DNA of 24,433 nt from CAZAQB01 sp964487155 (GTDB taxonomy: Bacteria > Pseudomonadota > Gammaproteobacteria > Nitrococcales > Nitrococcaceae), in the NCBI GenBank assembly GCA_964487155.1, contig CAZAQB010000046.1, positions 1-24,433 on the forward strand, given 5' to 3'. Each line of letters opens with the position of its first letter. The first letter of the stretch is position 1. Both the position numbers and the translations under genes were made by a program. Below are positions 1 through 7,430 of this stretch, one piece after another. The notes below the pieces were generated by a model. It worked only from the letters and a program-made list of their open reading frames with translations. It did no database searches and was not told the origin of the DNA.

Positions 1-6
1 TGAGAA

Positions 7-62
7 AAGATTCCTTGTGGGGCCAAGAGACACGCGAGATCGGTGCAAATTTGTGGAATCTT
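7..62 (-). terminator. Possible weak terminator or 3' hairpin after dnaE
   Basis: An 8-bp perfect inverted repeat (aagattcc at 7-14, ggaatctt at 55-62) lies just downstream of the dnaE stop. Read on the dnaE strand, the second arm runs straight into TTCTC, giving a short T-rich tail. The 40-nt loop is long for an intrinsic terminator, so this is only a candidate. No other gene signal is visible in the first 66 bases. Confidence 0.25.
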
Positions 63-66
63 CGGG

Positions 67-3000
67 CTAGTAGTCCATCCTCACCTCGCCCTCCTCCGCC
101 AGGCGGTTCAGGCGCTTGAGCAGTTCGTCGCTGGGCCGCACCCGCCACTGCTCCCCGAGACGCAGGCGGGCCCGGGCGCCGCTGCCCCGGTAATCGAGCC
201 ACACCAGGCAGCCGCCCTCGCGGAAGGGTTCCAGAATCTCCTGCAGGTGGTTCACCAGGCCGTTGGCGGCCTGTTCGGCGCGCACCGGTACCAGCAGGCG
301 GCGGGCGAAGCGCTCCCGGGCCTCGGTGATGTCCATGGCCCGCTGGGCGCGCACCTGGTAGCCGTCGCTGAAGTCGTCGTAGCCAAGCCTGCCCTCCACC
401 ACCAGCAGCCGGTCCTTGCCCAGCAGGTGGCGATAGCGCTGGAACTCGTCGGACCCGAACACGACCTCGAGGCGGCCGGTGCGGTCGTCGAGGGTGGCGA
501 AGCCCATGCGGCCGCGCTGGGTGTTGCGGGCGCGCAGGGCCATTACCAAACCGGCCAGCACCACGCTTGGCTCGTCGCTGCGGCGCCGGCCCCCGCTGCC
601 GTCGCCCCCGACGGGCGGGCCGCTGGCGATGGCCCGGCCCAGGCGGGCGGAGACGAAACACTCCAGCTCCGATTCGTAGCGGGTGATGGGATGGCCGGTG
701 AGGTACAGGCCCAGGGTCTCCTTCTCCGCAGCCAGGCGGGCCTCCTCGTCCCACTCCGGAAGCGCGGCGGGCACGTCCACCGGCGGCGCCTCGGTGGCGG
801 CGGCCGGCGCGCTGAGGCCGAACATGTCGTCCTGCCCCCGCTCGCGGTTGCGCAGATGCTGCTCGGCGGCACGCAGCGCCGCCGGCAGGCGCTGCATGGC
901 GGTGGCGCGATTCGGCTCCAGGGCGTCGAGGCTGCCGGAGCGGATCAGCGCCTCCAGCACCCGGCGATTCACCCGCCGCAGGTCCAGGCGCCGGCACAGG
1001 TCGAACAGGTCGCGGAACGGCCCGCCGGCGTCGCGCTCCGCCAGCAGCGCCTCGATGGCTGACTGCCCCACCCCCTTCACGGCACCCAGGCCGTACACCA
1101 CGCGCTCGCGGTCCCGGGCCCGGAACCGGAAGCCGGAGCGGTTCACGTCCGGCGGTTCCACGGTGAGCCCCAGGTTGCGGCACTCGTCGATCAGGATCAC
1201 CACCTTGTCGGTGTTGTCCATGTCGGAAGACAGCACCGCCGCCATGAACTGCGCCGGGTAGTGGGTCTTGAGCCAGGCGGTCTGGTAGGAGAGCAGGGCG
1301 TAGGCCGCCGAGTGGGACTTGTTGAAGCCGTAGCCGGCGAACTTCTCCATCAGGTCGAACAGGCCGGCGGCATGGGCCGGTGCCAGGCCCCGGCCGGCGG
1401 CGCCGCGCAGAAAGCCCTCCCGCTGGCGGGCCATCTCCTCGGCCTTCTTCTTGCCCATGGCCCGGCGCAGCAGGTCGGCGGCGCCGAGGCTGTAGCCCCC
1501 CAGCACCTGGGCGATCTGCATCACCTGCTCCTGATAGAGGATCACCCCGTAGGTGGGCTTCAACACCGGCTTCAATTCGTCGTGATGGAGCTCCCGGGTG
1601 GGATAGGCCACCGGCTTGCGGCCATGCTTGCGGTCGATGAAGTCGTCCACCATGCCCGACTGCAGCGGGCCGGGCCGGAACAGGGCCACCAGGGCGATGA
1701 TGTCCTCGAAGCTGTCGGGCTGCAGGCGCCGGATGAGATCCTTCATGCCTCGGGACTCCAGCTGGAACACGGCCGTGGTGCGGCAGCCCTTGAGCAGCTC
1801 GAAGGTGGGGGCATCGTCCAGGGGCAGGGCCTCGATGGCGAGCTCGTCCGCACCCTCCTCCCGGCGCACCGCGTTCACCGCTTTCACAGTCCAGTCGATG
1901 ATGGTCAGGGTGCGCAGGCCGAGGAAGTCGAACTTGACCAGGCCCACCGCCTCCACGTCGTCCTTGTCGAACTGGGTGACCAGGCCCTGGCCGCCCGGCT
2001 CGCAGTACAGCGGGCAGAAGTCGGTCAGGGCCGAGGGAGCGATGACCACGCCGCCGGCGTGCTTGCCCACGTTGCGGCACAGCCCCTCCAGCTTGGCGGC
2101 CAGCTCCAGCAGGGCGCGCACCTCTTCGTCGTCCCGGTGCAACCGGGCCAGTTCCTCCTCCTGGACCAGGGCCTTTTCCAGGGTCATGCCGATTTCGAAG
2201 GGGATCAGCTTGGCGATGCGGTCGACGTAGCCGTAGGCGTGGCCCAGCACCCGGCCCACGTCCCGCACCACGGCCCGGGCGGCCATGGTGCCGTGGGTGG
2301 CGATCTGGGAGACCTTCTCGCGGCCGTAGCGCTCGGCCACGTAGTCGATGACCTCGTCGCGGCGCTCCATGCAGAAGTCGATGTCGAAATCGGGCATCGA
2401 CACCCGCTCCGGGTTCAGGAAGCGCTCGAACAGCAGATCGTAGCGCAGCGGGTCCAGGTCGGTGATGCCCAGGGAATAGGCCACCAGGGAGCCGGCGCCG
2501 GAACCCCGGCCGGGCCCCACGGGGATGCCCTGCTGCCGGGCCCAGCGGATGAAATCGGCCACGATCAGGAAGTAGCCGGGGAAGCCCATCTGCCGGATCA
2601 CACCCAGCTCCAGCTCCAGGCGCTCGTGGTAGATCCGGCGCCGTTCCTCGCCGCCCTCGGCGGGGAACCGGGCGAGACGCGCCGCGAGCCCGCGCAGCGT
2701 CTGCTCCGCCAGGTGATCCTCGATGCCGGTGCCCGGTGGCAGAGGGAAGTCCGGCAGCGCGTTGCGCCCCAGGGTCAGGGTCAGGTTGCAGCGCCGGGCG
2801 ATCTGCAGCGAGTTCTCCAGCGCCTCCGGCAGGTCCGCGAACAGGGCCGCCATCTCCTCGGCGGAACGCAGGTACTGCTGGGGGCTGTAGCTGCGGGGCC
2901 GGCGGGAATCGTCCAGGGTATGGCCATCGTGGATGCAGACCCTGGCCTCGTGGGCGTCGAAGTCGTCGGCCTCCAGAAAGCGCACGTCGTTGCCGGCCAC

Positions 3001-3588
3001 CACCGGCACTCCGGCCTCGGCCGCCAGTTCCACGGCGGCGTGGAGGTGGTCTTCCTCGCCGGGCCGGCCGGTGCGCTGCACCTCCAGGTAGAGGCGGCCG
3101 GGAAACGCCTGCTGCCAGAAGGCGAGCAGCCGGCGGGCCCGCGGCGGGTCGGCGGCGCGCAGGGCCCGGCCCACGTCGCCGGCCGGGCCGCTCAGGGCCA
3201 GCAGCCCGGTGGCATGCTCGGCGAGCCACTCCCGGCGCAGCACGGGCACGCCCTGGCGCTGGCCCTCGGCGTAGCCGGCGGTCAGCAGGGCGCAGAGGCT
3301 GCCGTAACCCGCATCCTGGGCGCAGAGCAGCACCATGCGGGTGGGCTCGCCGTCGGGATCGGCCGCCTCGGGCTCCACCCACACCTCGGCGCCGATGATG
3401 GGCTTGACGCCGGCAGCCAGGGCGGCCCGATAGAACTTCACCATGCCGAACAGGTTGCCGAGATCGGTAATAGCCACCGCCGGCATGCCCGCGGCGGCCG
3501 CCGCCTGGACCAGGGGCTTGATGCGCACGATGCCGTCGGCGAGGGAGAACTCGGTGTGCAGGTGGAGGTGAACGAAACCGCTGCTCAT
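67..3588 (-). CDS. dnaE: DNA polymerase III alpha subunit
   Basis: Replicative polymerase alpha subunit, 1173 aa, close to the usual gammaproteobacterial length of about 1160. The N-terminal PHP domain (about 5-210) keeps H9 and H11 but has L43 and an NDVRF motif where active PHP domains carry metal-binding His, so PHP proofreading is probably lost, as in E. coli where DnaQ proofreads. The family-C catalytic core shows PDFDIDF at 399-405 and KFDF at 552-555; D400, D402 and D554 match the E. coli catalytic triad. A beta-clamp motif QDDMF lies at 919-923, and an OB fold follows (about 1009-1085). The ATG at 3588 overlaps the rnhB stop (ATGA), and the protein begins MSSGFVHLHLHTEFS as the family expects; a longer upstream reading frame is only the antisense/alternate frame of rnhB. 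Last gene of the minus-strand cluster. Confidence 0.98.
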   Translation of the reverse strand: MSSGFVHLHLHTEFSLADGIVRIKPLVQAAAAAGMPAVAITDLGNLFGMVKFYRAALAAGVKPIIGAEVWVEPEAADPDGEPTRMVLLCAQDAGYGSLCALLTAGYAEGQRQGVPVLRREWLAEHATGLLALSGPAGDVGRALRAADPPRARRLLAFWQQAFPGRLYLEVQRTGRPGEEDHLHAAVELAAEAGVPVVAGNDVRFLEADDFDAHEARVCIHDGHTLDDSRRPRSYSPQQYLRSAEEMAALFADLPEALENSLQIARRCNLTLTLGRNALPDFPLPPGTGIEDHLAEQTLRGLAARLARFPAEGGEERRRIYHERLELELGVIRQMGFPGYFLIVADFIRWARQQGIPVGPGRGSGAGSLVAYSLGITDLDPLRYDLLFERFLNPERVSMPDFDIDFCMERRDEVIDYVAERYGREKVSQIATHGTMAARAVVRDVGRVLGHAYGYVDRIAKLIPFEIGMTLEKALVQEEELARLHRDDEEVRALLELAAKLEGLCRNVGKHAGGVVIAPSALTDFCPLYCEPGGQGLVTQFDKDDVEAVGLVKFDFLGLRTLTIIDWTVKAVNAVRREEGADELAIEALPLDDAPTFELLKGCRTTAVFQLESRGMKDLIRRLQPDSFEDIIALVALFRPGPLQSGMVDDFIDRKHGRKPVAYPTRELHHDELKPVLKPTYGVILYQEQVMQIAQVLGGYSLGAADLLRRAMGKKKAEEMARQREGFLRGAAGRGLAPAHAAGLFDLMEKFAGYGFNKSHSAAYALLSYQTAWLKTHYPAQFMAAVLSSDMDNTDKVVILIDECRNLGLTVEPPDVNRSGFRFRARDRERVVYGLGAVKGVGQSAIEALLAERDAGGPFRDLFDLCRRLDLRRVNRRVLEALIRSGSLDALEPNRATAMQRLPAALRAAEQHLRNRERGQDDMFGLSAPAAATEAPPVDVPAALPEWDEEARLAAEKETLGLYLTGHPITRYESELECFVSARLGRAIASGPPVGGDGSGGRRRSDEPSVVLAGLVMALRARNTQRGRMGFATLDDRTGRLEVVFGSDEFQRYRHLLGKDRLLVVEGRLGYDDFSDGYQVRAQRAMDITEARERFARRLLVPVRAEQAANGLVNHLQEILEPFREGGCLVWLDYRGSGARARLRLGEQWRVRPSDELLKRLNRLAEEGEVRMDY

Positions 3589-4205
3589 GACTGTGCATCC
3601 AGGTTCTCCGCGGGAACCACCGCCGGCGGCTCCAGCAGTGCCCGCACCGGGGCGAAGCTGCGCCGGTGGACCGGCGAGGGCCCCAGCCGCCGCAACCGAT
3701 CCAGGTGCTCGGCGGTGCCGTAACCCTTGTGACGGGCGAAGCCGTAGCCGGGATAGGCCTCGTCCAGGGCAATCATCACCGCATCGCGCGCCTGCTTGGC
3801 GAGAATCGATGCAGCGCTGATGGCCGCCACGCTGGCATCTCCCCCGATGACCGCTTGTGCCGGGCAGGCGAGCCGGGGACAGCGGTCGCCGTCCACCAGC
3901 ACGTGAGCGGGTGGCCGACCCAGGGCCGCCACCGCCCGCTCCATAGCCAGCAGGGTGGCGCCGAGGATGTTCAGGTGATCGATCTCCGCCACGCTGGCCT
4001 CCGCCACGGCCCATGCCAGGGCCTCGGCACGGATGCGCTCGGCCAGGCGTTCCCGGCGCGCCGGCGCCAGGACTTTCGAGTCCGCCAGCCCCGGCAGCGC
4101 CTCCGCTCCCAGGATCACCGCCGCCGCCGTCACCGGCCCCGCCAGGGGCCCGCGCCCGGCCTCGTCCACGCCGGCCACCAGCAGCACTTCACCGCGCGCC
4201 GTCAC
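3585..4205 (-). CDS. rnhB: Ribonuclease HII
   Basis: Cleaves RNA of RNA-DNA hybrids and initiates removal of ribonucleotides misincorporated into DNA. 206 aa, normal for the family. The signature AGVDEAGRGPLAGPV starts at residue 11, with D14 and E15; further acidic active-site candidates are D105 (LVDGDR) and D123 (GGDAS). The C-terminal part has YPGYGFARHKGYGT at about 151-164, very like E. coli RnhB. The start is GTG at 4205, overlapping the lpxB stop in GTGA; its own stop overlaps the dnaE ATG. This lpxB-rnhB-dnaE chain is a conserved gammaproteobacterial arrangement and suggests translational coupling. Confidence 0.97.
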   Translation of the reverse strand: MTARGEVLLVAGVDEAGRGPLAGPVTAAAVILGAEALPGLADSKVLAPARRERLAERIRAEALAWAVAEASVAEIDHLNILGATLLAMERAVAALGRPPAHVLVDGDRCPRLACPAQAVIGGDASVAAISAASILAKQARDAVMIALDEAYPGYGFARHKGYGTAEHLDRLRRLGPSPVHRRSFAPVRALLEPPAVVPAENLDAQS

Positions 4206-5359
4206 GGGCCGGCCCCGGCGAGCCGCTCCAGGGCCAGGGCCGCCGACTCACCGGCATTGCGGCGCAGATCCTGATGCAGGGACACAAAGCGCCGGGCCAC
4301 AGCCTCCCGCCGGGAAGGCGTCTCAAGCCAGTCGTTCACCGCGCCGGCCAGGGCCTCCGCGGTCACCGCCTCCTGGATATACTCGGGAACAACGAGCTCG
4401 CCGGCAAGCAGGTTGGGCAGGGCGAAGCGCTCCACTCGCAGCAGCCTGAGACGCCGCACCAGCCAGGCGGTGGCCGGGCTGACGGCGTAGGCCACCACCA
4501 TGGGGCGCTTCAGCAGCATGGCCTCCAGGGCGGCGGTCCCGGAGGCGGTGAGCACCACGTCCGCAGCCTCCATGGCGAGGCGGCTGTCGCCGTCCAGCAG
4601 CCGCACCGCCGCCGCCCCGCCCGCCTGGTCCAGGGCCTCGCCGAACAGGGCGCGGGTGCCCGGGGTGGCCATGGGCGCCACCAGCCGGAGCCGGGGATGC
4701 CGGCGCGCCAGCAGCGCGGCGGCGCCGGCAAAGGCCGCGCCCAGGCGAGCCACCTCGCCCCGCCGGCTGCCGGGCAGCAGCGCCACCACCGGCCCTTCGC
4801 CGGGCAGCCCGAGCCGGACCCGGGCCGCCGCGCGGTCCGGCTGCAGGGGGTAGTCGTCGGCCGCCGGGTGGCCCACGCATTGCACCGGCACGCCATGCTC
4901 CCGGTAGAAGTCGGCCTCGAAGGGAAACAGAGTCAGCATCAGGTCCACCGAGCGGGCGATGCCGTTGATGCGCCCGGGCCGCCAGGCCCATACCGAGGGG
5001 CTGACGTAGTGGGCGGTGGGGATGCCGTGCTCGCGCAGGCGCCGCTCCAGCCCCAGATTGAAGTCCGGCGAGTCGATGCCCAGGAAACAGTCCGGCGGGT
5101 GGTCCCGGAAATGCCGGCCGATGCGCCGGCGGGCCCGCAGCAGCGCCGGCAGGTGTGCCAGCACCTCGGTGAGCCCCATCACCGAGAGGGTTTCCATGGG
5201 CAGCAGGCTGTCCAGCCCCCGGGCGGCCATGGCCGGCCCTCCGACCCCCTCGAAGCGCACCTCGGGGTGGCGCCGGGTCAGGGCTTCCATGACGGACGCA
5301 CCCAGCAGGTCGCCGGAGGGCTCCCCGGCCAGCAGCCCCACCCGATGCAGCGCGGCCAC
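4202..5359 (-). CDS. lpxB: Lipid-A-disaccharide synthase
   Basis: Family GT19 glycosyltransferase that joins UDP-2,3-diacylglucosamine to lipid X to form the beta-1,6 disaccharide of lipid A at the inner face of the cytoplasmic membrane. 385 aa, as expected. Motifs in order: GEPSGDLLGA (12-21), FEGVGGPAM (36-44), GIDSPDFN (94-101), YVSPSVWAWRPGR (118-130), CVGHPAAD (161-168) and LPGSRRGE (195-202). The start is taken as GTG at 5359, which gives the family-like N-terminus MAALHRVGLLAGEPSGD; no strong Shine-Dalgarno is visible and the lpxA stop is only 6 bp upstream, so coupling is likely. Its stop overlaps the rnhB start. Confidence 0.97.
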   Translation of the reverse strand: MAALHRVGLLAGEPSGDLLGASVMEALTRRHPEVRFEGVGGPAMAARGLDSLLPMETLSVMGLTEVLAHLPALLRARRRIGRHFRDHPPDCFLGIDSPDFNLGLERRLREHGIPTAHYVSPSVWAWRPGRINGIARSVDLMLTLFPFEADFYREHGVPVQCVGHPAADDYPLQPDRAAARVRLGLPGEGPVVALLPGSRRGEVARLGAAFAGAAALLARRHPRLRLVAPMATPGTRALFGEALDQAGGAAAVRLLDGDSRLAMEAADVVLTASGTAALEAMLLKRPMVVAYAVSPATAWLVRRLRLLRVERFALPNLLAGELVVPEYIQEAVTAEALAGAVNDWLETPSRREAVARRFVSLHQDLRRNAGESAALALERLAGAGP

Positions 5360-5365
5360 CGTATT

Positions 5366-6136
5366 CTAACGGATGATGCCGCGGCGGCTGCCGTCAAGGA
5401 AGGCGAGCATGTCCGCGACTTCGGGATGCGCTGCGGACTGGGCCGCAAGCCGCGCCCGGGCGTCCTCCAGGCGCAGGCCGCTGCGGTAGAGCAGCCGGAA
5501 CGCACCCTTGACCGCCTGCACCTGCGCGGGCTCGAAGCCGTGGCGGCGCAACCCCTCGACGTTGATGCCCCGGGGTATCGCGCGCTGGCCGGCGGCCATC
5601 ACGAAGGGCGGCACGTCCCGGTCCACGTGCGCCCCGAAGGCCAGGAAGCAGTTGCGCCCGAGCCGGCAGAACTGGTGCACCAGGGAGAAACCGCCCAGGA
5701 TGACGTGGTCGGCCACCTCCACGTGGCCCGCCAGGGACGCATTGTTGGCGAACACGGTGTGGTTGCCGATCAGGCAGTCATGGGCGATGTGGCAGTAGGC
5801 CATGATCCAGTTGTCGTCGCCGATGCGCGTGACTCCGCCACCGTCACCGGTGCCCCGGTTGATGGTGACGAATTCCCGGATGGTGTTGCCGTCGCCGATT
5901 TCCAGCCGCGAGTGCTCGCCCTGGAATTTCTTGTCCTGGGGCTCTTCCCCCACTGAGGAGAACTGGAAGATGCGGTTGTGGCGGCCGATTCGGGTGGGCC
6001 CGCGGATCACCGCGTGGGAGCCCACCCAGGTGCCCTCGCCGATCTCCACCTCCGGGCCGATCACCGCGAAGGCCTCCACCCGCACGCCCGACCCGAGCCG
6101 GGCCTGCGGATCCACTTCGGCCCGGGGATGGATCAC
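5366..6136 (-). CDS. lpxA: UDP-N-acetylglucosamine O-acyltransferase (lipid A step 1)
   Basis: Transfers an R-3-hydroxyacyl group from ACP to the 3-OH of UDP-GlcNAc, the first step of lipid A synthesis. 256 aa (E. coli 262). The left-handed beta-helix hexapeptide repeats occupy about 1-180. The HIAHD motif contains H116 and catalytic H119 (E. coli H122 and H125); H138 and H154 match E. coli H144 and H160 with a constant offset of six. At the same offset, the residue matching the E. coli acyl-chain ruler G173 is F167, a bulky replacement (see findings). The start is GTG at 6136, two bases after the fabZ stop, with AGGGA about 9 nt upstream; the much longer open frame upstream is an alternate frame of fabZ. 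Confidence 0.97.
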   Translation of the reverse strand: MIHPRAEVDPQARLGSGVRVEAFAVIGPEVEIGEGTWVGSHAVIRGPTRIGRHNRIFQFSSVGEEPQDKKFQGEHSRLEIGDGNTIREFVTINRGTGDGGGVTRIGDDNWIMAYCHIAHDCLIGNHTVFANNASLAGHVEVADHVILGGFSLVHQFCRLGRNCFLAFGAHVDRDVPPFVMAAGQRAIPRGINVEGLRRHGFEPAQVQAVKGAFRLLYRSGLRLEDARARLAAQSAAHPEVADMLAFLDGSRRGIIR

Positions 6137-6138
6137 CG

Positions 6139-6627
6139 TCAGGCGTCCCTCATGGTGCAGCGGATCTCCGCCTGGGCCACCACTGCGCCGTCCACCCGCG
6201 CCTCGGTTTCGAAGATCCAGATGCCACGTACGGTGCGGGTGTGGCGGGCGGCCAGATGCAGGCAGTCGCCCGGCTCGACCGGACGCTTGAAGCGGCTCTT
6301 CTCGATGCCCACCAGGTAGAACAGCTTGCGGCCGTCGGGCTGCTCCGCGCCGGGCTGCGCCTCGCGGGTCTTGAAGGCCAGCAGGCCGCAGGCCTGAGCC
6401 ATCGCCTCCAGGATCAGCACGCCCGGCATCACCGGCCGCTGGGGGAAGTGGCCGGCGAAGAACGGTTCGTTGTAGGTGACATTCTTGATGCCCACCAGAC
6501 GCTCGCCGGGAACGCACTCCAGAACCCGGTCGACCAGCAGGAAAGGGTAGCGGTGCGGCAGGAAGTGAAGAATCTCGTGAATATCCATGGGGGTGGCGAG
6601 GGGCTCCCCGGTCACGCTGTCATTCAT
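6139..6627 (-). CDS. fabZ: 3-hydroxyacyl-ACP dehydratase FabZ
   Basis: Dehydrates R-3-hydroxyacyl-ACP in fatty-acid elongation and competes with LpxA for the same hydroxyacyl-ACP pool, which explains its place beside lpxA. 162 aa from the chosen ATG. Motifs: LPHRYPFLLVDRV (24-36), NEPFFAGHFP with catalytic H60 (53-62), and LILEAMAQACG with catalytic E74 (71-81); the His-Glu spacing of 14 matches E. coli H54/E68. The start is uncertain: ATG at 6627 (MNDSVTGEP) and ATG at 6588 (MDIHEIL, 149 aa) both lack a clear Shine-Dalgarno. Unusually there is no lpxD directly upstream; a 241-bp spacer separates it from skp. Confidence 0.96.
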   Translation of the reverse strand: MNDSVTGEPLATPMDIHEILHFLPHRYPFLLVDRVLECVPGERLVGIKNVTYNEPFFAGHFPQRPVMPGVLILEAMAQACGLLAFKTREAQPGAEQPDGRKLFYLVGIEKSRFKRPVEPGDCLHLAARHTRTVRGIWIFETEARVDGAVVAQAEIRCTMRDA

Positions 6628-6868
6628 CGCAGTGCCCAGATTGTTATGCCGAGCCGCGCCCTGACTGCCCCAGGTCCACGGCGCCTGTGTGCCCGGTGCG
6701 CCGGTGGCCGGGAATGAGCGTGGCTGCCTGCTGGCCCATGTGCAAGGCCCGCGCCGGTGGACGGCCCGCGCTGGAAGCACGGTGCCGGATCGCCGCGCCG
6801 CCGACATGGTACATGAATTGCCATGGCAGAGTGGCAGGCGGACCGGGCGGCGCTGCGGAGGCGGGAGC
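6628..6868. other. 241-bp non-coding gap where lpxD is expected
   Basis: This interval between skp and fabZ holds no supportable gene. In most gammaproteobacteria lpxD (about 1 kb) sits here. I read all three minus-strand frames and saw no hexapeptide repeats or other LpxD-like residues, so a recognisable remnant is not apparent. A 10-bp perfect palindrome (tgccatggca, 6829-6838) is present in the skp-proximal part. No convincing sigma70 promoter for fabZ was found. Confidence 0.6.
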
Positions 6869-7408
6869 TCAGTTATTCGCTTCGGTGGCGGACTCGTGTT
6901 CGCGCCGCAGCCGCTCGATGATGAGAGGGGTAATGTCCACCCGTTCGCTGGCGAAGATCACCCCGTCACTGACCACCAGATCGTAGTCTCTGGCCTCGGC
7001 TACCTGGGCTATGGTGTCGAGGATTCGCCGCTGGAGCTTGCTCAGTTCCTCGTTGCGCCGCAGGTTGAAGTCCTCCCGGAACTCGTCCTGGCGACGTCGG
7101 ATGTCCCGTTTCAGGGTAAGGATGTCCCGTTCCAGACGGCGGCGCTCGGCTTCGTCCATCACCGCACCGTCCTGGCGCAAGCGGGTTTCCAGTTCCTCCA
7201 GGTCGGACTGCATGGCCACCAGTTCCGCGTCCCGCGGCTCGAACTCCCGCTCGAGCTTACGCCGGGCCGCCTCCGCCTGGGGTGCCTCGGCGGACACCCT
7301 GGAGGCGTTGACGAAGCCGATCTTCAGGTCCTGGGCGGTGGCTGCGCTCCATGGCACAGCCAGGCCGAGGAGACAAAGCGCACCTACCCACAGGGCTGCT
7401 CGAATCAT
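6869..7408 (-). CDS. skp: Periplasmic OmpH/Skp-family chaperone
   Basis: Trimeric periplasmic chaperone that holds unfolded outer-membrane proteins on their way to BamA. 179 aa (E. coli Skp 161). A signal peptide runs over residues 1-25 with a hydrophobic core (LWVGALCLLGLAVPW) and an A-T-A site before QDLKIGFVN. The body is rich in charged residues with heptad-like spacing (about 50-135), fitting the long coiled-coil arms; the tail returns to the compact body (YDLVVSDGVIFAS, DITPLIIERL). The start ATG at 7408 has AAGG six bases upstream; an ATG further upstream in frame would overlap bamA and lose the signal peptide position. It lies 22 bp after bamA. Confidence 0.94.
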   Translation of the reverse strand: MIRAALWVGALCLLGLAVPWSAATAQDLKIGFVNASRVSAEAPQAEAARRKLEREFEPRDAELVAMQSDLEELETRLRQDGAVMDEAERRRLERDILTLKRDIRRRQDEFREDFNLRRNEELSKLQRRILDTIAQVAEARDYDLVVSDGVIFASERVDITPLIIERLRREHESATEANN

Positions 7409-7430
7409 CAACAACCTTGCCGCCGGGCCT

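Noticed and set aside
1..66. Start of accA or another gene downstream of dnaE
   Set aside because: Too short, with no start codon or ribosome-binding site that leads into a recognisable sequence.
1261..3723. 820-codon open frame antisense to dnaE, and a 647-codon one at 4013-5956 opposite rnhB-lpxB-lpxA
   Set aside because: Both cross opposite conserved genes and their boundaries, with compositionally biased translations and no recognisable domain.
6624..6824. 66-codon minus-strand frame in the skp-fabZ gap as an lpxD remnant
   Set aside because: Its translation has no hexapeptide repeat or LpxD-like motif.
6790..6868. Sigma70 or sigma E promoter for fabZ-lpxA-lpxB in the skp-fabZ gap
   Set aside because: No pair of hexamers with acceptable spacing and no GGAACTT-type -35 could be found on the minus strand.
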